Shown here piece after piece: positions 44,082 through 52,664 of a stretch of 64,000 nucleotides of DNA. The position numbers and the translations under genes are program-made. Each line of letters begins with the position of its first letter. Within the stretch, counting starts at the first letter, position 1. The notes below the pieces were generated by a model. That model saw nothing but the letters and a program-made list of their open reading frames with translations. It was not told where the DNA came from and searched no databases. Source of the stretch: Agathobaculum massiliense (GTDB taxonomy: Bacteria; Bacillota; Clostridia; Oscillospirales; Butyricicoccaceae); NCBI RefSeq assembly GCF_900291975.1, contig NZ_OMPN01000001.1, positions 1,302,001 to 1,366,000 on the forward strand, in the 5' to 3' direction.

Positions 44082-44537
44082 ATGAAAATGTCAGATATCA
44101 TCGCCGACTTTATCGGAGAGATGCTATCAGAGGGCGGCGGCGTGGCGGAGGTGCAGCGCAAAAGCCTGGCGGACCGGTTTTCCTGTGTTCCCAGCCAGAT
44201 TAATTATGTGATCGAAACGCGCTTCACGCCGGAACACGGCTACTTGGTCGAAAGCCAGCGCGGCGGCGGCGGCTATATCCGCATCGTCCGTCTGCTGGAC
44301 GATAAGCAGCGCACGCTGCTGGAAGCCGCGCGCGGCATCGGCGGACGGCTGACGCAGAATGACGCGGCCCGCCTGACACGGGCGCTGGTTTCCGCTGAGC
44401 TGCTCACCCAGCGCGAGGGACAGCTTCTGCTCTCTGCCTGTTCGGACGGCGCGCTGGCGGAGGTCGAAAAATCCGACCGCGACCGGTTGCGCGCCGCAAT
44501 CTTCCGATGCGCCGTAATGGGCGTTGCAACCATCTAA
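44082..44537 (+). CDS. ctsR: Transcriptional repressor CtsR
   Basis: 151 residues from ATG 44082 (AAGGAG nine bases ahead; a GTG three codons earlier is less likely). N-terminal winged HTH with MSDIIADFIGEML, RFSCVPSQINYVIETRFTPE and the glycine-rich wing ESQRGGGGYIRI, whose arginine is the target of McsB arginine phosphorylation in this family. C-terminal dimerisation/McsB-contact domain from about 80. Represses heat-shock protease genes including this operon through the two boxes upstream. Confidence 0.95.
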   Translation: MKMSDIIADFIGEMLSEGGGVAEVQRKSLADRFSCVPSQINYVIETRFTPEHGYLVESQRGGGGYIRIVRLLDDKQRTLLEAARGIGGRLTQNDAARLTRALVSAELLTQREGQLLLSACSDGALAEVEKSDRDRLRAAIFRCAVMGVATI

Positions 44538-44589
44538 ATCCTGTAAAAATTTCACGATACACCATCCTCTTTGAAAGGAGAAACGACTT

Positions 44590-45135
44590 ATGAAATGCGA
44601 AAAATGCGGCAAGAATGAAGCGACCATGTATTATAAGGAAACTATCAACGGCGTCACGCGCGAGATGCACCTGTGTCCGGAATGCGCGCAGAAAGAAAAC
44701 CTTGGCGGCACGTTTGAAAACGCGTTCCAGTCCATGAACCATTTCTGGAGCGATCCGTTCCATTCGTTCCTTGGCGGCGGCTTCGGCAGCCTGTGGAACG
44801 ATATGCTCGGCACGGCGGCACCCACCTCCACCCTGCTCGGCACCGAGCGCAAATGCCCGACCTGCGGCATGACCGAAAGCGAGCTGCGGCAGACCGGCCG
44901 TGTGGGCTGTCCGGATTGCTACAGCACGTTCGCGGATATCCTGAACCCGTATGTGCGCAAGCTCCACGGCGCGGACCGCCACATTGGCACGGCGCCGGCC
45001 GCACCGGAGCAGCCGCAGGCCGATCCGGTCGAAGCCCTGCGCGCGCAGCTCAAGGCGGCGGTGGAAAGCGAGGATTATGAGCAGGCCGCGCGCCTGCGCG
45101 ACGAGATCCGCAGAATGGAGGGCGAGCAGAAATGA
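44590..45135 (+). CDS. mcsA: McsA, activator of protein-arginine kinase
   Basis: 181 residues. Two zinc-finger pairs: C3/C6 and C29/C32 (MKCEKCG ... CPECA), then CPTC and CPDC near 94-111. A UVR motif closes the protein (about 140-175: LKAAVESEDYEQAARLRDEI). McsA binds and activates the McsB arginine kinase and links to CtsR control. Its last four bases overlap the mcsB start (ATGA). Confidence 0.95.
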   Translation: MKCEKCGKNEATMYYKETINGVTREMHLCPECAQKENLGGTFENAFQSMNHFWSDPFHSFLGGGFGSLWNDMLGTAAPTSTLLGTERKCPTCGMTESELRQTGRVGCPDCYSTFADILNPYVRKLHGADRHIGTAPAAPEQPQADPVEALRAQLKAAVESEDYEQAARLRDEIRRMEGEQK

Positions 45136-46133
45136 GCCTGTTTTCATTACACGGCGGCTTCACCGGTTTGGCCGCCTCCAGCCGTGTCAGGCTGGCGCGC
45201 AACCTCAAGGGGTACCCGTTCCGGCTGACGCCGGCGCAGCACAGCGAGATCGCGGACAAGGTGTTTTCCGCGCTGCGCGGCAACCCTACCATTGGGCCGG
45301 AATTCGAAAAAAAGCAGATCATTCCCCGCTCGACCGAAGCGTCCCAGCTCGTCGAGGAGCATCTGATCTCCCCCGAGCTGGCGCGAAACGGCGGATGGCT
45401 GATCGTCTCCCGTGATGGCGGCGTGTCCATCATGGTCGGGGAGGAAGACCATCTCCGCTTGCAGGTCATCGGCACGGGCCTGTGTCCCAAGGAGTGCCTG
45501 GAAACCGCCAACCGCATCGCGGCGCTGATCGAAGCCACCCTGCCATTCGCCTATGACGAGCGGCTGGGCTACCTGACCGCCTGCCCGACCAATGTCGGCA
45601 CCGGCCTGCGCGCCTCTATCATGCTGCATCTGCCCATGCTGACCGCCACCGGCGGCATCAACCAGTTGGCCGGCTATGCCGGCAGCCGCGGATGCGCGAT
45701 ACGCGGTGCCTACGGCGAAGGCTCCCAAGCGGTCGGCGGTTTTTATCAGATTTCCAACCAGATCACGCTGGGCGCTTCCGCAGCCGAGCTGACCGATAAA
45801 CTGGTTGAGACCGCGACCGCGATCATCGACGCGGAAAAGAAGGCGCGCGAACAGGTGCGCAGCCAGAACGAAGCCGCGCTGCGGGACCGCGTCTGCCGCG
45901 CCGCCGGCACGCTGCGTTCGGCTTACCTGATCGATACAGGCGAAGCCATCCAATGTATTTCGGACGTACTGGTCGGCCTGCAGATGGGTCTGCTGTCCGG
46001 CGTGGAGCCGCAGGTACTTTACGGGCTGGAACAGCGCATCCGGCCGGCCATGCTGACCGGCGCGCCGCAGGAGCGCGACCAGAAGCGCGCCGCCCTGCTG
46101 CGCGAGACCGCGCAAAGTCTGCGCTTCGCGTGA
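45132..46133 (+). CDS. mcsB: Protein-arginine kinase McsB
   Basis: 333 residues, ATP:guanido phosphotransferase family. SSRVRLARNLKGYPF near residue 18 is the phosphagen-kinase signature; TACPTNVGTGLRASIMLHLP holds the catalytic Cys of the family; later GSRGCAIRGAYGEG and QISNQITLG are typical. It phosphorylates arginines on CtsR and on proteins destined for ClpCP. Translationally coupled to mcsA. Confidence 0.95.
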   Translation: MSLFSLHGGFTGLAASSRVRLARNLKGYPFRLTPAQHSEIADKVFSALRGNPTIGPEFEKKQIIPRSTEASQLVEEHLISPELARNGGWLIVSRDGGVSIMVGEEDHLRLQVIGTGLCPKECLETANRIAALIEATLPFAYDERLGYLTACPTNVGTGLRASIMLHLPMLTATGGINQLAGYAGSRGCAIRGAYGEGSQAVGGFYQISNQITLGASAAELTDKLVETATAIIDAEKKAREQVRSQNEAALRDRVCRAAGTLRSAYLIDTGEAIQCISDVLVGLQMGLLSGVEPQVLYGLEQRIRPAMLTGAPQERDQKRAALLRETAQSLRFA

Positions 46134-46184
46134 GCTTTCCTTATTCACTTTCCATTTCCCACCCCCTGAAAGGAGTGTTGACTT

Positions 46185-48674
46185 ATGTTTTATCAAAACC
46201 GTTTCACCGAACGTGCCCAGAAAGCCCTGACGCTGGCGCAGGAAGCCGCCGGCTCTTTCGGCCACAGTTATATCGGCTCGGAGCATCTGCTGCTCGGCCT
46301 GCTGCGTGAGGGCGGCGGCCCTGCCGCCAAAGCGCTTGCCGCGGCGGGCGTGACCGAGGATGCACTGGTGAAGCAGATCGAGGACCTGTCCGGCCGCGGC
46401 GCACCCGACAGCGCCGCGCCGCAGGGCATGACCCCGCGCACCAAGCGCATCATCGAGCTGTCGCTGCAGTCTGCGGGCCAGATGGGGACCAATTACGTCG
46501 GCACCGAACACCTGCTGCTCGGCATCCTGCGCGAAGGGCAGAACGTGGCGTTGACCGCGCTGGCCAACCTCAAGGTCACGCCGCAGACGCTGGCAGAAAA
46601 GCTGAGCGAAACGCTCGGCGGCGCACAGCAGGGCGGCTTTGCGGAAGCAGGCGCGACTGGCGGCGCTTCGGATAAGGACGCTCTTACCCAGTTCGGCCGC
46701 GACCTGACTGCCGCCGCCAGGGAGGGCAAGCTCGATCCGGTCATCGGCCGCGCCAAGGAAATCCAGCGCGTGATCCAGATCCTGTCCCGCCGCACCAAAA
46801 ATAATCCGGCGTTGATTGGCGATCCGGGCGTTGGCAAGACCGCCGTTGTCGAGGGCCTCGCGCAGAAGATTGTGGCGGGCGACGTGCCGGAAACGCTCAA
46901 AAACAAGCGCGTGATCTCGCTCGACCTGACCGGCATGATCGCTGGCACCAAGTACCGCGGCGAGTTCGAGGAGCGCATCAAAAAGGTTATCGAGGAGCTG
47001 ACCGCCAAGAAAGACACCATCCTGTTTGTCGATGAGATGCACATGCTGATGGGCGCGGGCGCCGCCGAGGGCGCGGCGGACGCGGCAAACATCCTCAAGC
47101 CCGCACTATCCCGGGGCGAGGTGCAGGTCATCGGCGCGACCACGCTGGATGAGTACCGTAAAAACATCGAAAAGGACGCCGCGCTCGAGCGCCGCTTCCA
47201 GCCCGTGCAGATCGACGAGCCGACGCCGGAGGACGCGGTCGAGATCCTCAAGGGCCTGCGCGACCGGTATGAAGCACACCACCGCATCAAGATACCGGAC
47301 GAGGCGATCGATGCCGCGGTCAAGCTGTCCGTGCGTTATGTGACCGGCCGCTATCTGCCGGACAAGGCGATCGACGTGATCGATGAGGCATGCTCGCGTG
47401 TGCGCCTGTCCACGTTGACCGCGCCGCCCGACCTGAAAGCGCTGGAGGACGAAATCGCCGCCGTCGCCGCGAAAAAGGAGGAGGCTGTCAAGAGCCAGGA
47501 CTTCGAAAACGCCGCCAAGCTGCGTGATGAAGAAAAGCAAAAGCGCGAAGCGCTCGAAGCACGCAAAAAGGAATGGTCTGAACAGCAGACCAAAACGCAC
47601 GGCGCGGTCACGGCGGATGATATCGCCGCTGTGATCTCCGGCTGGACAGGTGTCCCCGTCGCCCAGCTTACGGAGGACGAGGGCCAGCGCCTGCTGCACT
47701 TGGAGGACACGCTGCACCAGCGCGTGATCGGCCAGGACGAGGCCGTTACCGCGGTCGCAAAGGCCATCCGGCGCAGCCGTGTCGGTCTGCGTGACCCCAA
47801 GCGCCCGATCGGCTCGTTCCTGTTCCTCGGCCCCACCGGCGTCGGCAAGACCGAGCTTTCCAAGGCGTTGGCCGAAGCCATGTTCGGCGACGAAAACGCC
47901 ATGATCCGCATTGATATGTCCGAATATATGGAAAAGCATGCGGTTTCCCGCATGATCGGTTCGCCTCCGGGCTATGTGGGCTACGACGAGGGCGGCCAGC
48001 TCTCGGAGAAGGTGCGCCGCCACCCGTACTCGGTCGTGCTGTTCGACGAGATCGAAAAGGCACATCCGGATGTGTTCAATATTCTGCTACAGATTCTGGA
48101 GGATGGCGTATTGACGGACGGCCAGGGCCGGCACATTGACTTTAAGAATACCATCATCATCATGACGTCGAACATCGGCGCGCAGAAGATCACAGGCCAT
48201 ACCCGCAAGTCGCTCGGTTTTGCCGCGGACGGCGCGAGCGATGCCGAACGCACCTTCGAACAGATTAGGGAGGATGTGCTCGGTGAGCTGAAGAACGCGG
48301 TCCGGCCGGAATTCCTCAACCGTATCGACGACATCATCGTGTTCAACCGCCTGACCGAGGAGGAGATCGCTCAGATTGCGGACGGTATGCTGCGGCAGGT
48401 CGCCGAACGCATGCAGGATATGCAGATCGTCATGGACTGGACCGACGCCGCGAAAAAGCATCTTGCCAAGGCCGGCTTCGATCCGATATATGGCGCGCGG
48501 CCGCTGCGCCGCGCGGTCACAAACGAGGTGGAGGATCTCGTTGCCGAGCAGTCCCTTGAGGGCCGCATCAAGGCGGGCGACCATGTAACGCTGGACGTCG
48601 CGGATGACAGGCTGACGCTGGCGCAGCAGGCTCCTGCCGAATCAAATCCCAGCGAAAGCGCAAAGGACGCATAA
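46185..48674 (+). CDS. clpC: ClpC, AAA+ unfoldase of the ClpCP protease
   Basis: 829 residues. N-domain with two Clp repeats ([20 protein letters not shown] and [14 protein letters not shown]; then [14 protein letters not shown] and [14 protein letters not shown]), which bind McsB/phospho-arginine substrates. AAA1 Walker A GDPGVGKT at 212-219, UVR-type coiled segment near 430-460, AAA2 Walker A GPTGVGKT at 549-556, and arginine finger region [10 protein letters not shown]. Length typical of ClpC. Last gene of the operon, after a consensus GAAAGGAG. Confidence 0.96.
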   Translation: MFYQNRFTERAQKALTLAQEAAGSFGHSYIGSEHLLLGLLREGGGPAAKALAAAGVTEDALVKQIEDLSGRGAPDSAAPQGMTPRTKRIIELSLQSAGQMGTNYVGTEHLLLGILREGQNVALTALANLKVTPQTLAEKLSETLGGAQQGGFAEAGATGGASDKDALTQFGRDLTAAAREGKLDPVIGRAKEIQRVIQILSRRTKNNPALIGDPGVGKTAVVEGLAQKIVAGDVPETLKNKRVISLDLTGMIAGTKYRGEFEERIKKVIEELTAKKDTILFVDEMHMLMGAGAAEGAADAANILKPALSRGEVQVIGATTLDEYRKNIEKDAALERRFQPVQIDEPTPEDAVEILKGLRDRYEAHHRIKIPDEAIDAAVKLSVRYVTGRYLPDKAIDVIDEACSRVRLSTLTAPPDLKALEDEIAAVAAKKEEAVKSQDFENAAKLRDEEKQKREALEARKKEWSEQQTKTHGAVTADDIAAVISGWTGVPVAQLTEDEGQRLLHLEDTLHQRVIGQDEAVTAVAKAIRRSRVGLRDPKRPIGSFLFLGPTGVGKTELSKALAEAMFGDENAMIRIDMSEYMEKHAVSRMIGSPPGYVGYDEGGQLSEKVRRHPYSVVLFDEIEKAHPDVFNILLQILEDGVLTDGQGRHIDFKNTIIIMTSNIGAQKITGHTRKSLGFAADGASDAERTFEQIREDVLGELKNAVRPEFLNRIDDIIVFNRLTEEEIAQIADGMLRQVAERMQDMQIVMDWTDAAKKHLAKAGFDPIYGARPLRRAVTNEVEDLVAEQSLEGRIKAGDHVTLDVADDRLTLAQQAPAESNPSESAKDA

Positions 48675-48683
48675 CCCTTGACT

Positions 48684-48717
48684 AAAAAATCCCGATCCAT
48701 ATGGATCGGGATTTTTT
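48684..48717 (+). terminator. Terminator of the ctsR-clpC operon
   Basis: 15-bp stem (48684-48698 with 48703-48717), loop ATAT, T7 tail. Confidence 0.9.
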
Positions 48718-48756
48718 TGCGTAAAAACTACCCTGCGAATCGCTATTGCTGTCTCA

Positions 48757-48837
48757 TCAGCGTTTTTCCACCAAAATAAGCACGATGTTTAATACCCCAA
48801 ACACAAGCAGGCTGAGAATAACCGATACGCTCCCCAT
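48757..48837 (-). CDS. Predicted 26-residue membrane peptide
   Basis: ATG at 48835-48837 with GGGGGAG seven bases ahead. MGSVSVILSLLVFGVLNIVL then a charged end LVEKR: one membrane helix. No family recognised. It is divergent from an XRE regulator across 117 bases that hold a repeated motif, so it may be controlled by that regulator, like a type I toxin or a phage/stress peptide. It could also be a chance frame. Confidence 0.5.
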   Translation of the reverse strand: MGSVSVILSLLVFGVLNIVLILVEKR

Positions 48838-48868
48838 TAAACGACTCCCCCTTTATTCCTTGCTTATT

Positions 48869-48910
48869 ATATAACATTTTGTTTTATAAATCAATATAAC
48901 AATTCGTTTT
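48869..48910. promoter_or_regulatory. Direct repeats in the XRE divergent promoter
   Basis: Two 17-base repeats, ATATAACATTTTGTTTT (48869-48885) and ATATAACAATTCGTTTT (48894-48910), 15 of 17 identical, 25 bases apart start to start. Likely operators of the adjacent regulator. Confidence 0.55.
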
Positions 48911-48954
48911 GCGTACACTTGAATATAGCCATTTCTTCTAAAAGAGGAGCAACT

Positions 48955-49179
48955 ATGTACGCACGAATCAGAAATTTACGCGAGGATGCCGACCTGCTGC
49001 AAAGGGACATTGCACAAATATTAAACTGCACACAGGTTTGCTACTCCAACTATGAGATGGGGAAACGCGATATCCCCACCGACGTTCTCATTAAGCTGGC
49101 GAATTTTTATCATACCAGCGTGGACTATCTGCTCGGAGAAACCGATGTGCGTGCGCCCTACCCCAAAAATCATAAATAA
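48955..49179 (+). CDS. XRE-family helix-turn-helix regulator
   Basis: 74 residues from ATG 48955, with AGAGGAG five bases ahead (an earlier in-frame ATG lacks a site). RIRNLREDADLLQRDIAQIL, then NCTQVCYSNYEMGKRDIPTD, is a Cro/C1-type HTH domain; HTSVDYLLGETD is the common ending. Single-domain repressor. It probably binds the direct repeats upstream and controls itself and the divergent membrane peptide. Confidence 0.87.
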   Translation: MYARIRNLREDADLLQRDIAQILNCTQVCYSNYEMGKRDIPTDVLIKLANFYHTSVDYLLGETDVRAPYPKNHK

Positions 49180-49187
49180 GTAGTAAA

Positions 49188-49216
49188 AAAGCCCCTGTCC
49201 AATGGACAGGGGCTTT
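49188..49216. terminator. Terminator between xre and etfA
   Basis: 13-bp perfect stem (49188-49200 with 49204-49216), 3-base loop, A/T ends on both sides; shared by convergent genes. Confidence 0.88.
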
Positions 49217-49233
49217 CGCTTAAGCTCTGTTTT

Positions 49234-50343
49234 TTACTTAGCAGCTTTAGCAGCCTTGATAGCGTCGATCATCATGGGAACGACCTTGAACAGGTCGCCG
49301 CAGATGCCGTAGTCGGCAACGTCAAAGATCGGCGCGCCATCAGCCTTGTTCACCGCGATAATGCACTCGGAATCCTGCATGCCGGCCTTGTGCTGGATCG
49401 CTCCCGAAATGCCCAGCGCAATGTACAGCTTCGGATGTACCGTCTTGCCCGTCTGGCCTACCTGGTGGTCCGCCGTCAGCCAGCCCGAGTCGATCGCCGC
49501 ACGGCTGCCGCCTACTACGCCGCCAAACTCCGACGCCAGCTCTTCCGCCAGCTTGATGCCCGTCTCTACATCCTTCGAGATGCCGCGGCCTACCGATACC
49601 ACTACCTCTGCACCCGTCAGGTCTACCAGCTCCTTGGCTTCCTTTACGACCTCAAGCACCTTGGTCTCGATGTCCGCTTCGCTCAGGCTGATGCTCAGCT
49701 TCTCTACCACTACCGCATTCGCCTTCGCTTCGTCGTACTCGCTCTTCTTCAGCACGCCCGGGCGAACCGTCGCCATCTGCGGACGGAAACGCGGGCAGAT
49801 GATCGTCGCCATCAGGTGTCCGCCGAACGCGGGACGCGTCATCTTCAGGTTGCGGTCAGAGCGGTCCAGCGCGTCGATCTGCGCCTCCGGCAGCGTCGAC
49901 GCTTCCTTCAGGAACGCCGCGTACTTCTCCACATCTACGTCCAGATGCGTGCAGGCTGCGGTCAGGCCCGTGTGCAGACGCGCAGCGCAGCGCGGACCCA
50001 GGTCTCGGCCGATGTTCGTCGCCGCGATCAGCATGATCTCCGGCTTCTTCTCCATTACCGTGTCGCAGATTACTTTCGCGTATGCGTCCGTCGTGTAGGT
50101 CTCCAGCAGCGGCGAATCCGCGATGTATACCTTGTCCGCTCCGTATGCGCCAAGCTCCTTGGCCATTCCGTCTACGTCCTTGCCCAGCAGCAGGCCGCAC
50201 AGCTCTACGCCCATGTCGTCCGCCAGTTTGCGCCCCTCGCTCATCAGCTCAAGCACCGTCGGCTGCAGCTTGCCCTGGCGCTGCTCCCAGAATACCCAAA
50301 CCCCGCTGAAATCGGCCAGATTGGTGTTGTTAAATTCAGCCAT
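49234..50343 (-). CDS. etfA: Electron transfer flavoprotein subunit alpha
   Basis: 369 residues. N-terminal domain 1 (FSGVWVFWEQRQGKLQPTVL) and C-terminal FAD-binding domain with the ETF-alpha signature GQTGKTVHPKLYIALGISGA, GGVVGGSRAAIDSGW and the closing IDAIKAAKAAK. With EtfB it carries electrons between NADH, Bcd and ferredoxin. Gene order bcd-etfB-etfA is that of the clostridial butyryl-CoA dehydrogenase complex; Bcd-linked ETFs of this kind bifurcate. Confidence 0.95.
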   Translation of the reverse strand: MAEFNNTNLADFSGVWVFWEQRQGKLQPTVLELMSEGRKLADDMGVELCGLLLGKDVDGMAKELGAYGADKVYIADSPLLETYTTDAYAKVICDTVMEKKPEIMLIAATNIGRDLGPRCAARLHTGLTAACTHLDVDVEKYAAFLKEASTLPEAQIDALDRSDRNLKMTRPAFGGHLMATIICPRFRPQMATVRPGVLKKSEYDEAKANAVVVEKLSISLSEADIETKVLEVVKEAKELVDLTGAEVVVSVGRGISKDVETGIKLAEELASEFGGVVGGSRAAIDSGWLTADHQVGQTGKTVHPKLYIALGISGAIQHKAGMQDSECIIAVNKADGAPIFDVADYGICGDLFKVVPMMIDAIKAAKAAK

Positions 50344-50364
50344 TGTTCATTATTCCCCTTTCCT

Positions 50365-51165
50365 TCAGATGATGTGCTTCTTCAGAAGCTCCGCCGCGAG
50401 GGTCTCGCACGTCGCCTTGTCCGCGCCCTCAAGCATCTTGCCCTTGCCCTTCTGCGGCGGCGTAAACGACTTGAAGATGTTCGTCGGCGACCCCTTCAGA
50501 CCGATCGTGGTGGGATCGATCAGCGGATCATCCTTCAGGGTGTTGTAATCATATACCGCCACCGGCTTGGCGTAGCAGTCCATGATCCCGCTCAGCGACA
50601 TATAGCGCGGTGCGTTCAGCTCCTTGATGCACGTCAGCAGGCACGGCGTCTTCGCCTGGATGGTCATGTACCCGTCCTCCAGCATGCGCTTGACGGTTAC
50701 CGTGTTGCCTTCCTTCTTGATGTCCGCCGCGTACGAAATCTGGGGTACGCCCAGCTTCTCCGCGATCTGCGAGCCTACCTGCGCCGTATCGCCGTCGATC
50801 GCCTGCCGTCCGCAGAATACGATATCGTCGTCCTCTAGGCCCACCTTCTTCACTGCCGCCGCGAGGATCTGCGAGGTCGCGAAGGTGTCCGATCCGCCGA
50901 ACTCACGGGCCGATACCAGCACCGCCTCGTCCGCGCCGCGCGCCAGCAGCTCACGCAGCATGCCTTCCGCCGGCGGGGGACCCATCGTGATTACAACTAC
51001 CTTGCAGCCCGTCTCATCCTTCAGCTTCAGCGCCGCTTCTACCGCGTTCAGGTCGTCCGGATTCGTGATCGTTTCCATCGACGCTCGGTTCAGCGTCCCG
51101 TCCGGATTCACCGCTACCTTGCCGGAGGTATCCGGAACCTGCTTTACACATACGATTGCTTTCAT
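50365..51165 (-). CDS. etfB: Electron transfer flavoprotein subunit beta
   Basis: 266 residues. MKAIVCVKQVPDTSGKVAVN is the usual start of clostridial EtfB; VITMGPPPAEGMLRELLARG and FCGRQAIDGDTAQVGSQIAE are the AMP/FAD-contact regions (the latter supports the bifurcating FAD site in this group). The gap to etfA is 21 bases, and bcd is 21 bases upstream. Confidence 0.95.
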   Translation of the reverse strand: MKAIVCVKQVPDTSGKVAVNPDGTLNRASMETITNPDDLNAVEAALKLKDETGCKVVVITMGPPPAEGMLRELLARGADEAVLVSAREFGGSDTFATSQILAAAVKKVGLEDDDIVFCGRQAIDGDTAQVGSQIAEKLGVPQISYAADIKKEGNTVTVKRMLEDGYMTIQAKTPCLLTCIKELNAPRYMSLSGIMDCYAKPVAVYDYNTLKDDPLIDPTTIGLKGSPTNIFKSFTPPQKGKGKMLEGADKATCETLAAELLKKHII

Positions 51166-51186
51166 AGTTCTGTTCTCCTCCTTTTC

Positions 51187-52338
51187 TTAGCGCAGTACCT
51201 GACCAGCGATGACCATTCTCTGAACCTGAGAAGTACCCTCGTAGATCTCGGTGATCTTGGCGTCACGCATCATGCGCTCCATCGGGTACTCACGGATGTA
51301 GCCGTAACCGCCGTAAATCTGCACGCACTTGGTGGTAACGTCCATAGCGACCTCGGAAGCGTACAGCTTAGCCATAGCGGCTTCCTTGGTGAACGGCAGG
51401 CCAACATCGTGGTTGAACGCCGCGCGGCGGACGAGCAGGCGGGCAGCGTCGATCTGGGTGTACATATCGGCTACCATCCACTGCAGGCCCTGGAACTTAT
51501 CCAGCGTCTTGCCGAACTGTACGCGCTCTTTCATGTACTGGATCGCCTTGTCCAGCGCGCCCTGCGCGATGCCGAGCGCCTGAGAAGCGATACCGATACG
51601 GCCGCCGTCCAGCGTCATCATCGCGATCTTGAAGCCGCCGTTTTCCTTGCCCAGCAGACGGTCCGCCGGCAGGTGTACGTCTTCAAAGATCAGCTCTGCG
51701 GTCTGCGAGCCGCGAATGCCCATCTTGTGCTCGATCTTGCCGATCGAGAAGCCCGGGTCATCTTTATCTACGATAAAGGCGGAAATGCCCTTGTTGCCCT
51801 TTGCTTTGTCGGTCATGGCGAAAACGACATAAGTATCCGCGCGGCCGCCGCCGGTGATGAACACCTTGGTACCATTGAGGATGTAGGAACCGTCTTCCTG
51901 CTTCTCAGCGATGGTCTGCTGTGCCGCGGAATCGGTACCGGCATTAGGCTCGGTCAAACCGAACGCGCCAACCTTCGCGCCTTCCTTGGGCTCGATCAGC
52001 GGGCGGAGCCATTTCTCCTTCTGCTCCGGCGTGCCGAACGCGTAAATCGGCCAGGCGCCCAGCGTGCCGTGCGCAGAAATGATCGCGCCGGTCGTACCGC
52101 AGACGCGGCTGATCTCTTCGATCGCGATCGAATAGCAAACGTAGTTGCCGCCGGAACCGCCGACTTCCTTGGGGAACTGAATGCCCATCAGGCCGTACTT
52201 CATCAGCTTCTGGACAGTCTCTTCCGGATAGCGCTCCTGCTCGTCGATCTCCGCGGCGATCGGCTCAACTTCGTTAAGCGCGAACTCGCGGCACATCTTC
52301 TGGAACAGTGCTTCTTCTTTTGTAAGCCTAAAATCCAT
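51187..52338 (-). CDS. bcd: Butyryl-CoA (acyl-CoA) dehydrogenase
   Basis: 383 residues from ATG 52336-52338, eight bases after GGGAGG. Acyl-CoA dehydrogenase fold: LTEPNAGTDSAAQQTIAEKQ (FAD loop), QTAELIFEDVHLPADRLLG, QIYGGYGYIREYPMERMMRD and the catalytic Glu in ITEIYEGTSQVQRM. With EtfAB it reduces crotonyl-CoA to butyryl-CoA using NADH while reducing ferredoxin. The thl, hbd and crt genes are not adjacent, so they must lie elsewhere. Confidence 0.93.
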   Translation of the reverse strand: MDFRLTKEEALFQKMCREFALNEVEPIAAEIDEQERYPEETVQKLMKYGLMGIQFPKEVGGSGGNYVCYSIAIEEISRVCGTTGAIISAHGTLGAWPIYAFGTPEQKEKWLRPLIEPKEGAKVGAFGLTEPNAGTDSAAQQTIAEKQEDGSYILNGTKVFITGGGRADTYVVFAMTDKAKGNKGISAFIVDKDDPGFSIGKIEHKMGIRGSQTAELIFEDVHLPADRLLGKENGGFKIAMMTLDGGRIGIASQALGIAQGALDKAIQYMKERVQFGKTLDKFQGLQWMVADMYTQIDAARLLVRRAAFNHDVGLPFTKEAAMAKLYASEVAMDVTTKCVQIYGGYGYIREYPMERMMRDAKITEIYEGTSQVQRMVIAGQVLR

Positions 52339-52451
52339 GCCATATACCTCCCAAAAAAAATTCGCAGGTGAACAGAAAAACACAGCGCCGGACACCATAG
52401 GTATCAAGCGCCGCATCCACCGACACCCAACTTTGGAGCATGTCTACTTCT

Positions 52452-52479
52452 ATTATACTGTTTGGCCGCAATATGTCAA
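52452..52479 (-). promoter_or_regulatory. Strong sigma-A promoter of bcd-etfBA
   Basis: Minus strand -35 TTGACA (52474-52479), 16-base spacer, -10 TATAAT (52452-52457): consensus in both boxes. About 105 bases of leader follow before the bcd start. The rest of 52480-52664 shows nothing besides the asnB leader. Confidence 0.85.
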
Positions 52480-52664
52480 GGATTTAACAGACTTTTGCCT
52501 GAGAATTTCGCCCCGCATTTTTGTGCAGATTGGATTTTTTACCCCTCGTTAATTTGCCGTTTCAGTCTCCGTTTTGTAATCATCTATCGTGCGTCTGGGC
52601 GCATATCCGGACGCATACCGGCATAAAAAGGATGGAAGACCAAAATTTTAAGGAGGAAAAGCCT

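Noticed and set aside
45147-47042. 631-codon open frame on the minus strand
   Set aside because: Antisense of mcsB and clpC; no protein-family signal.
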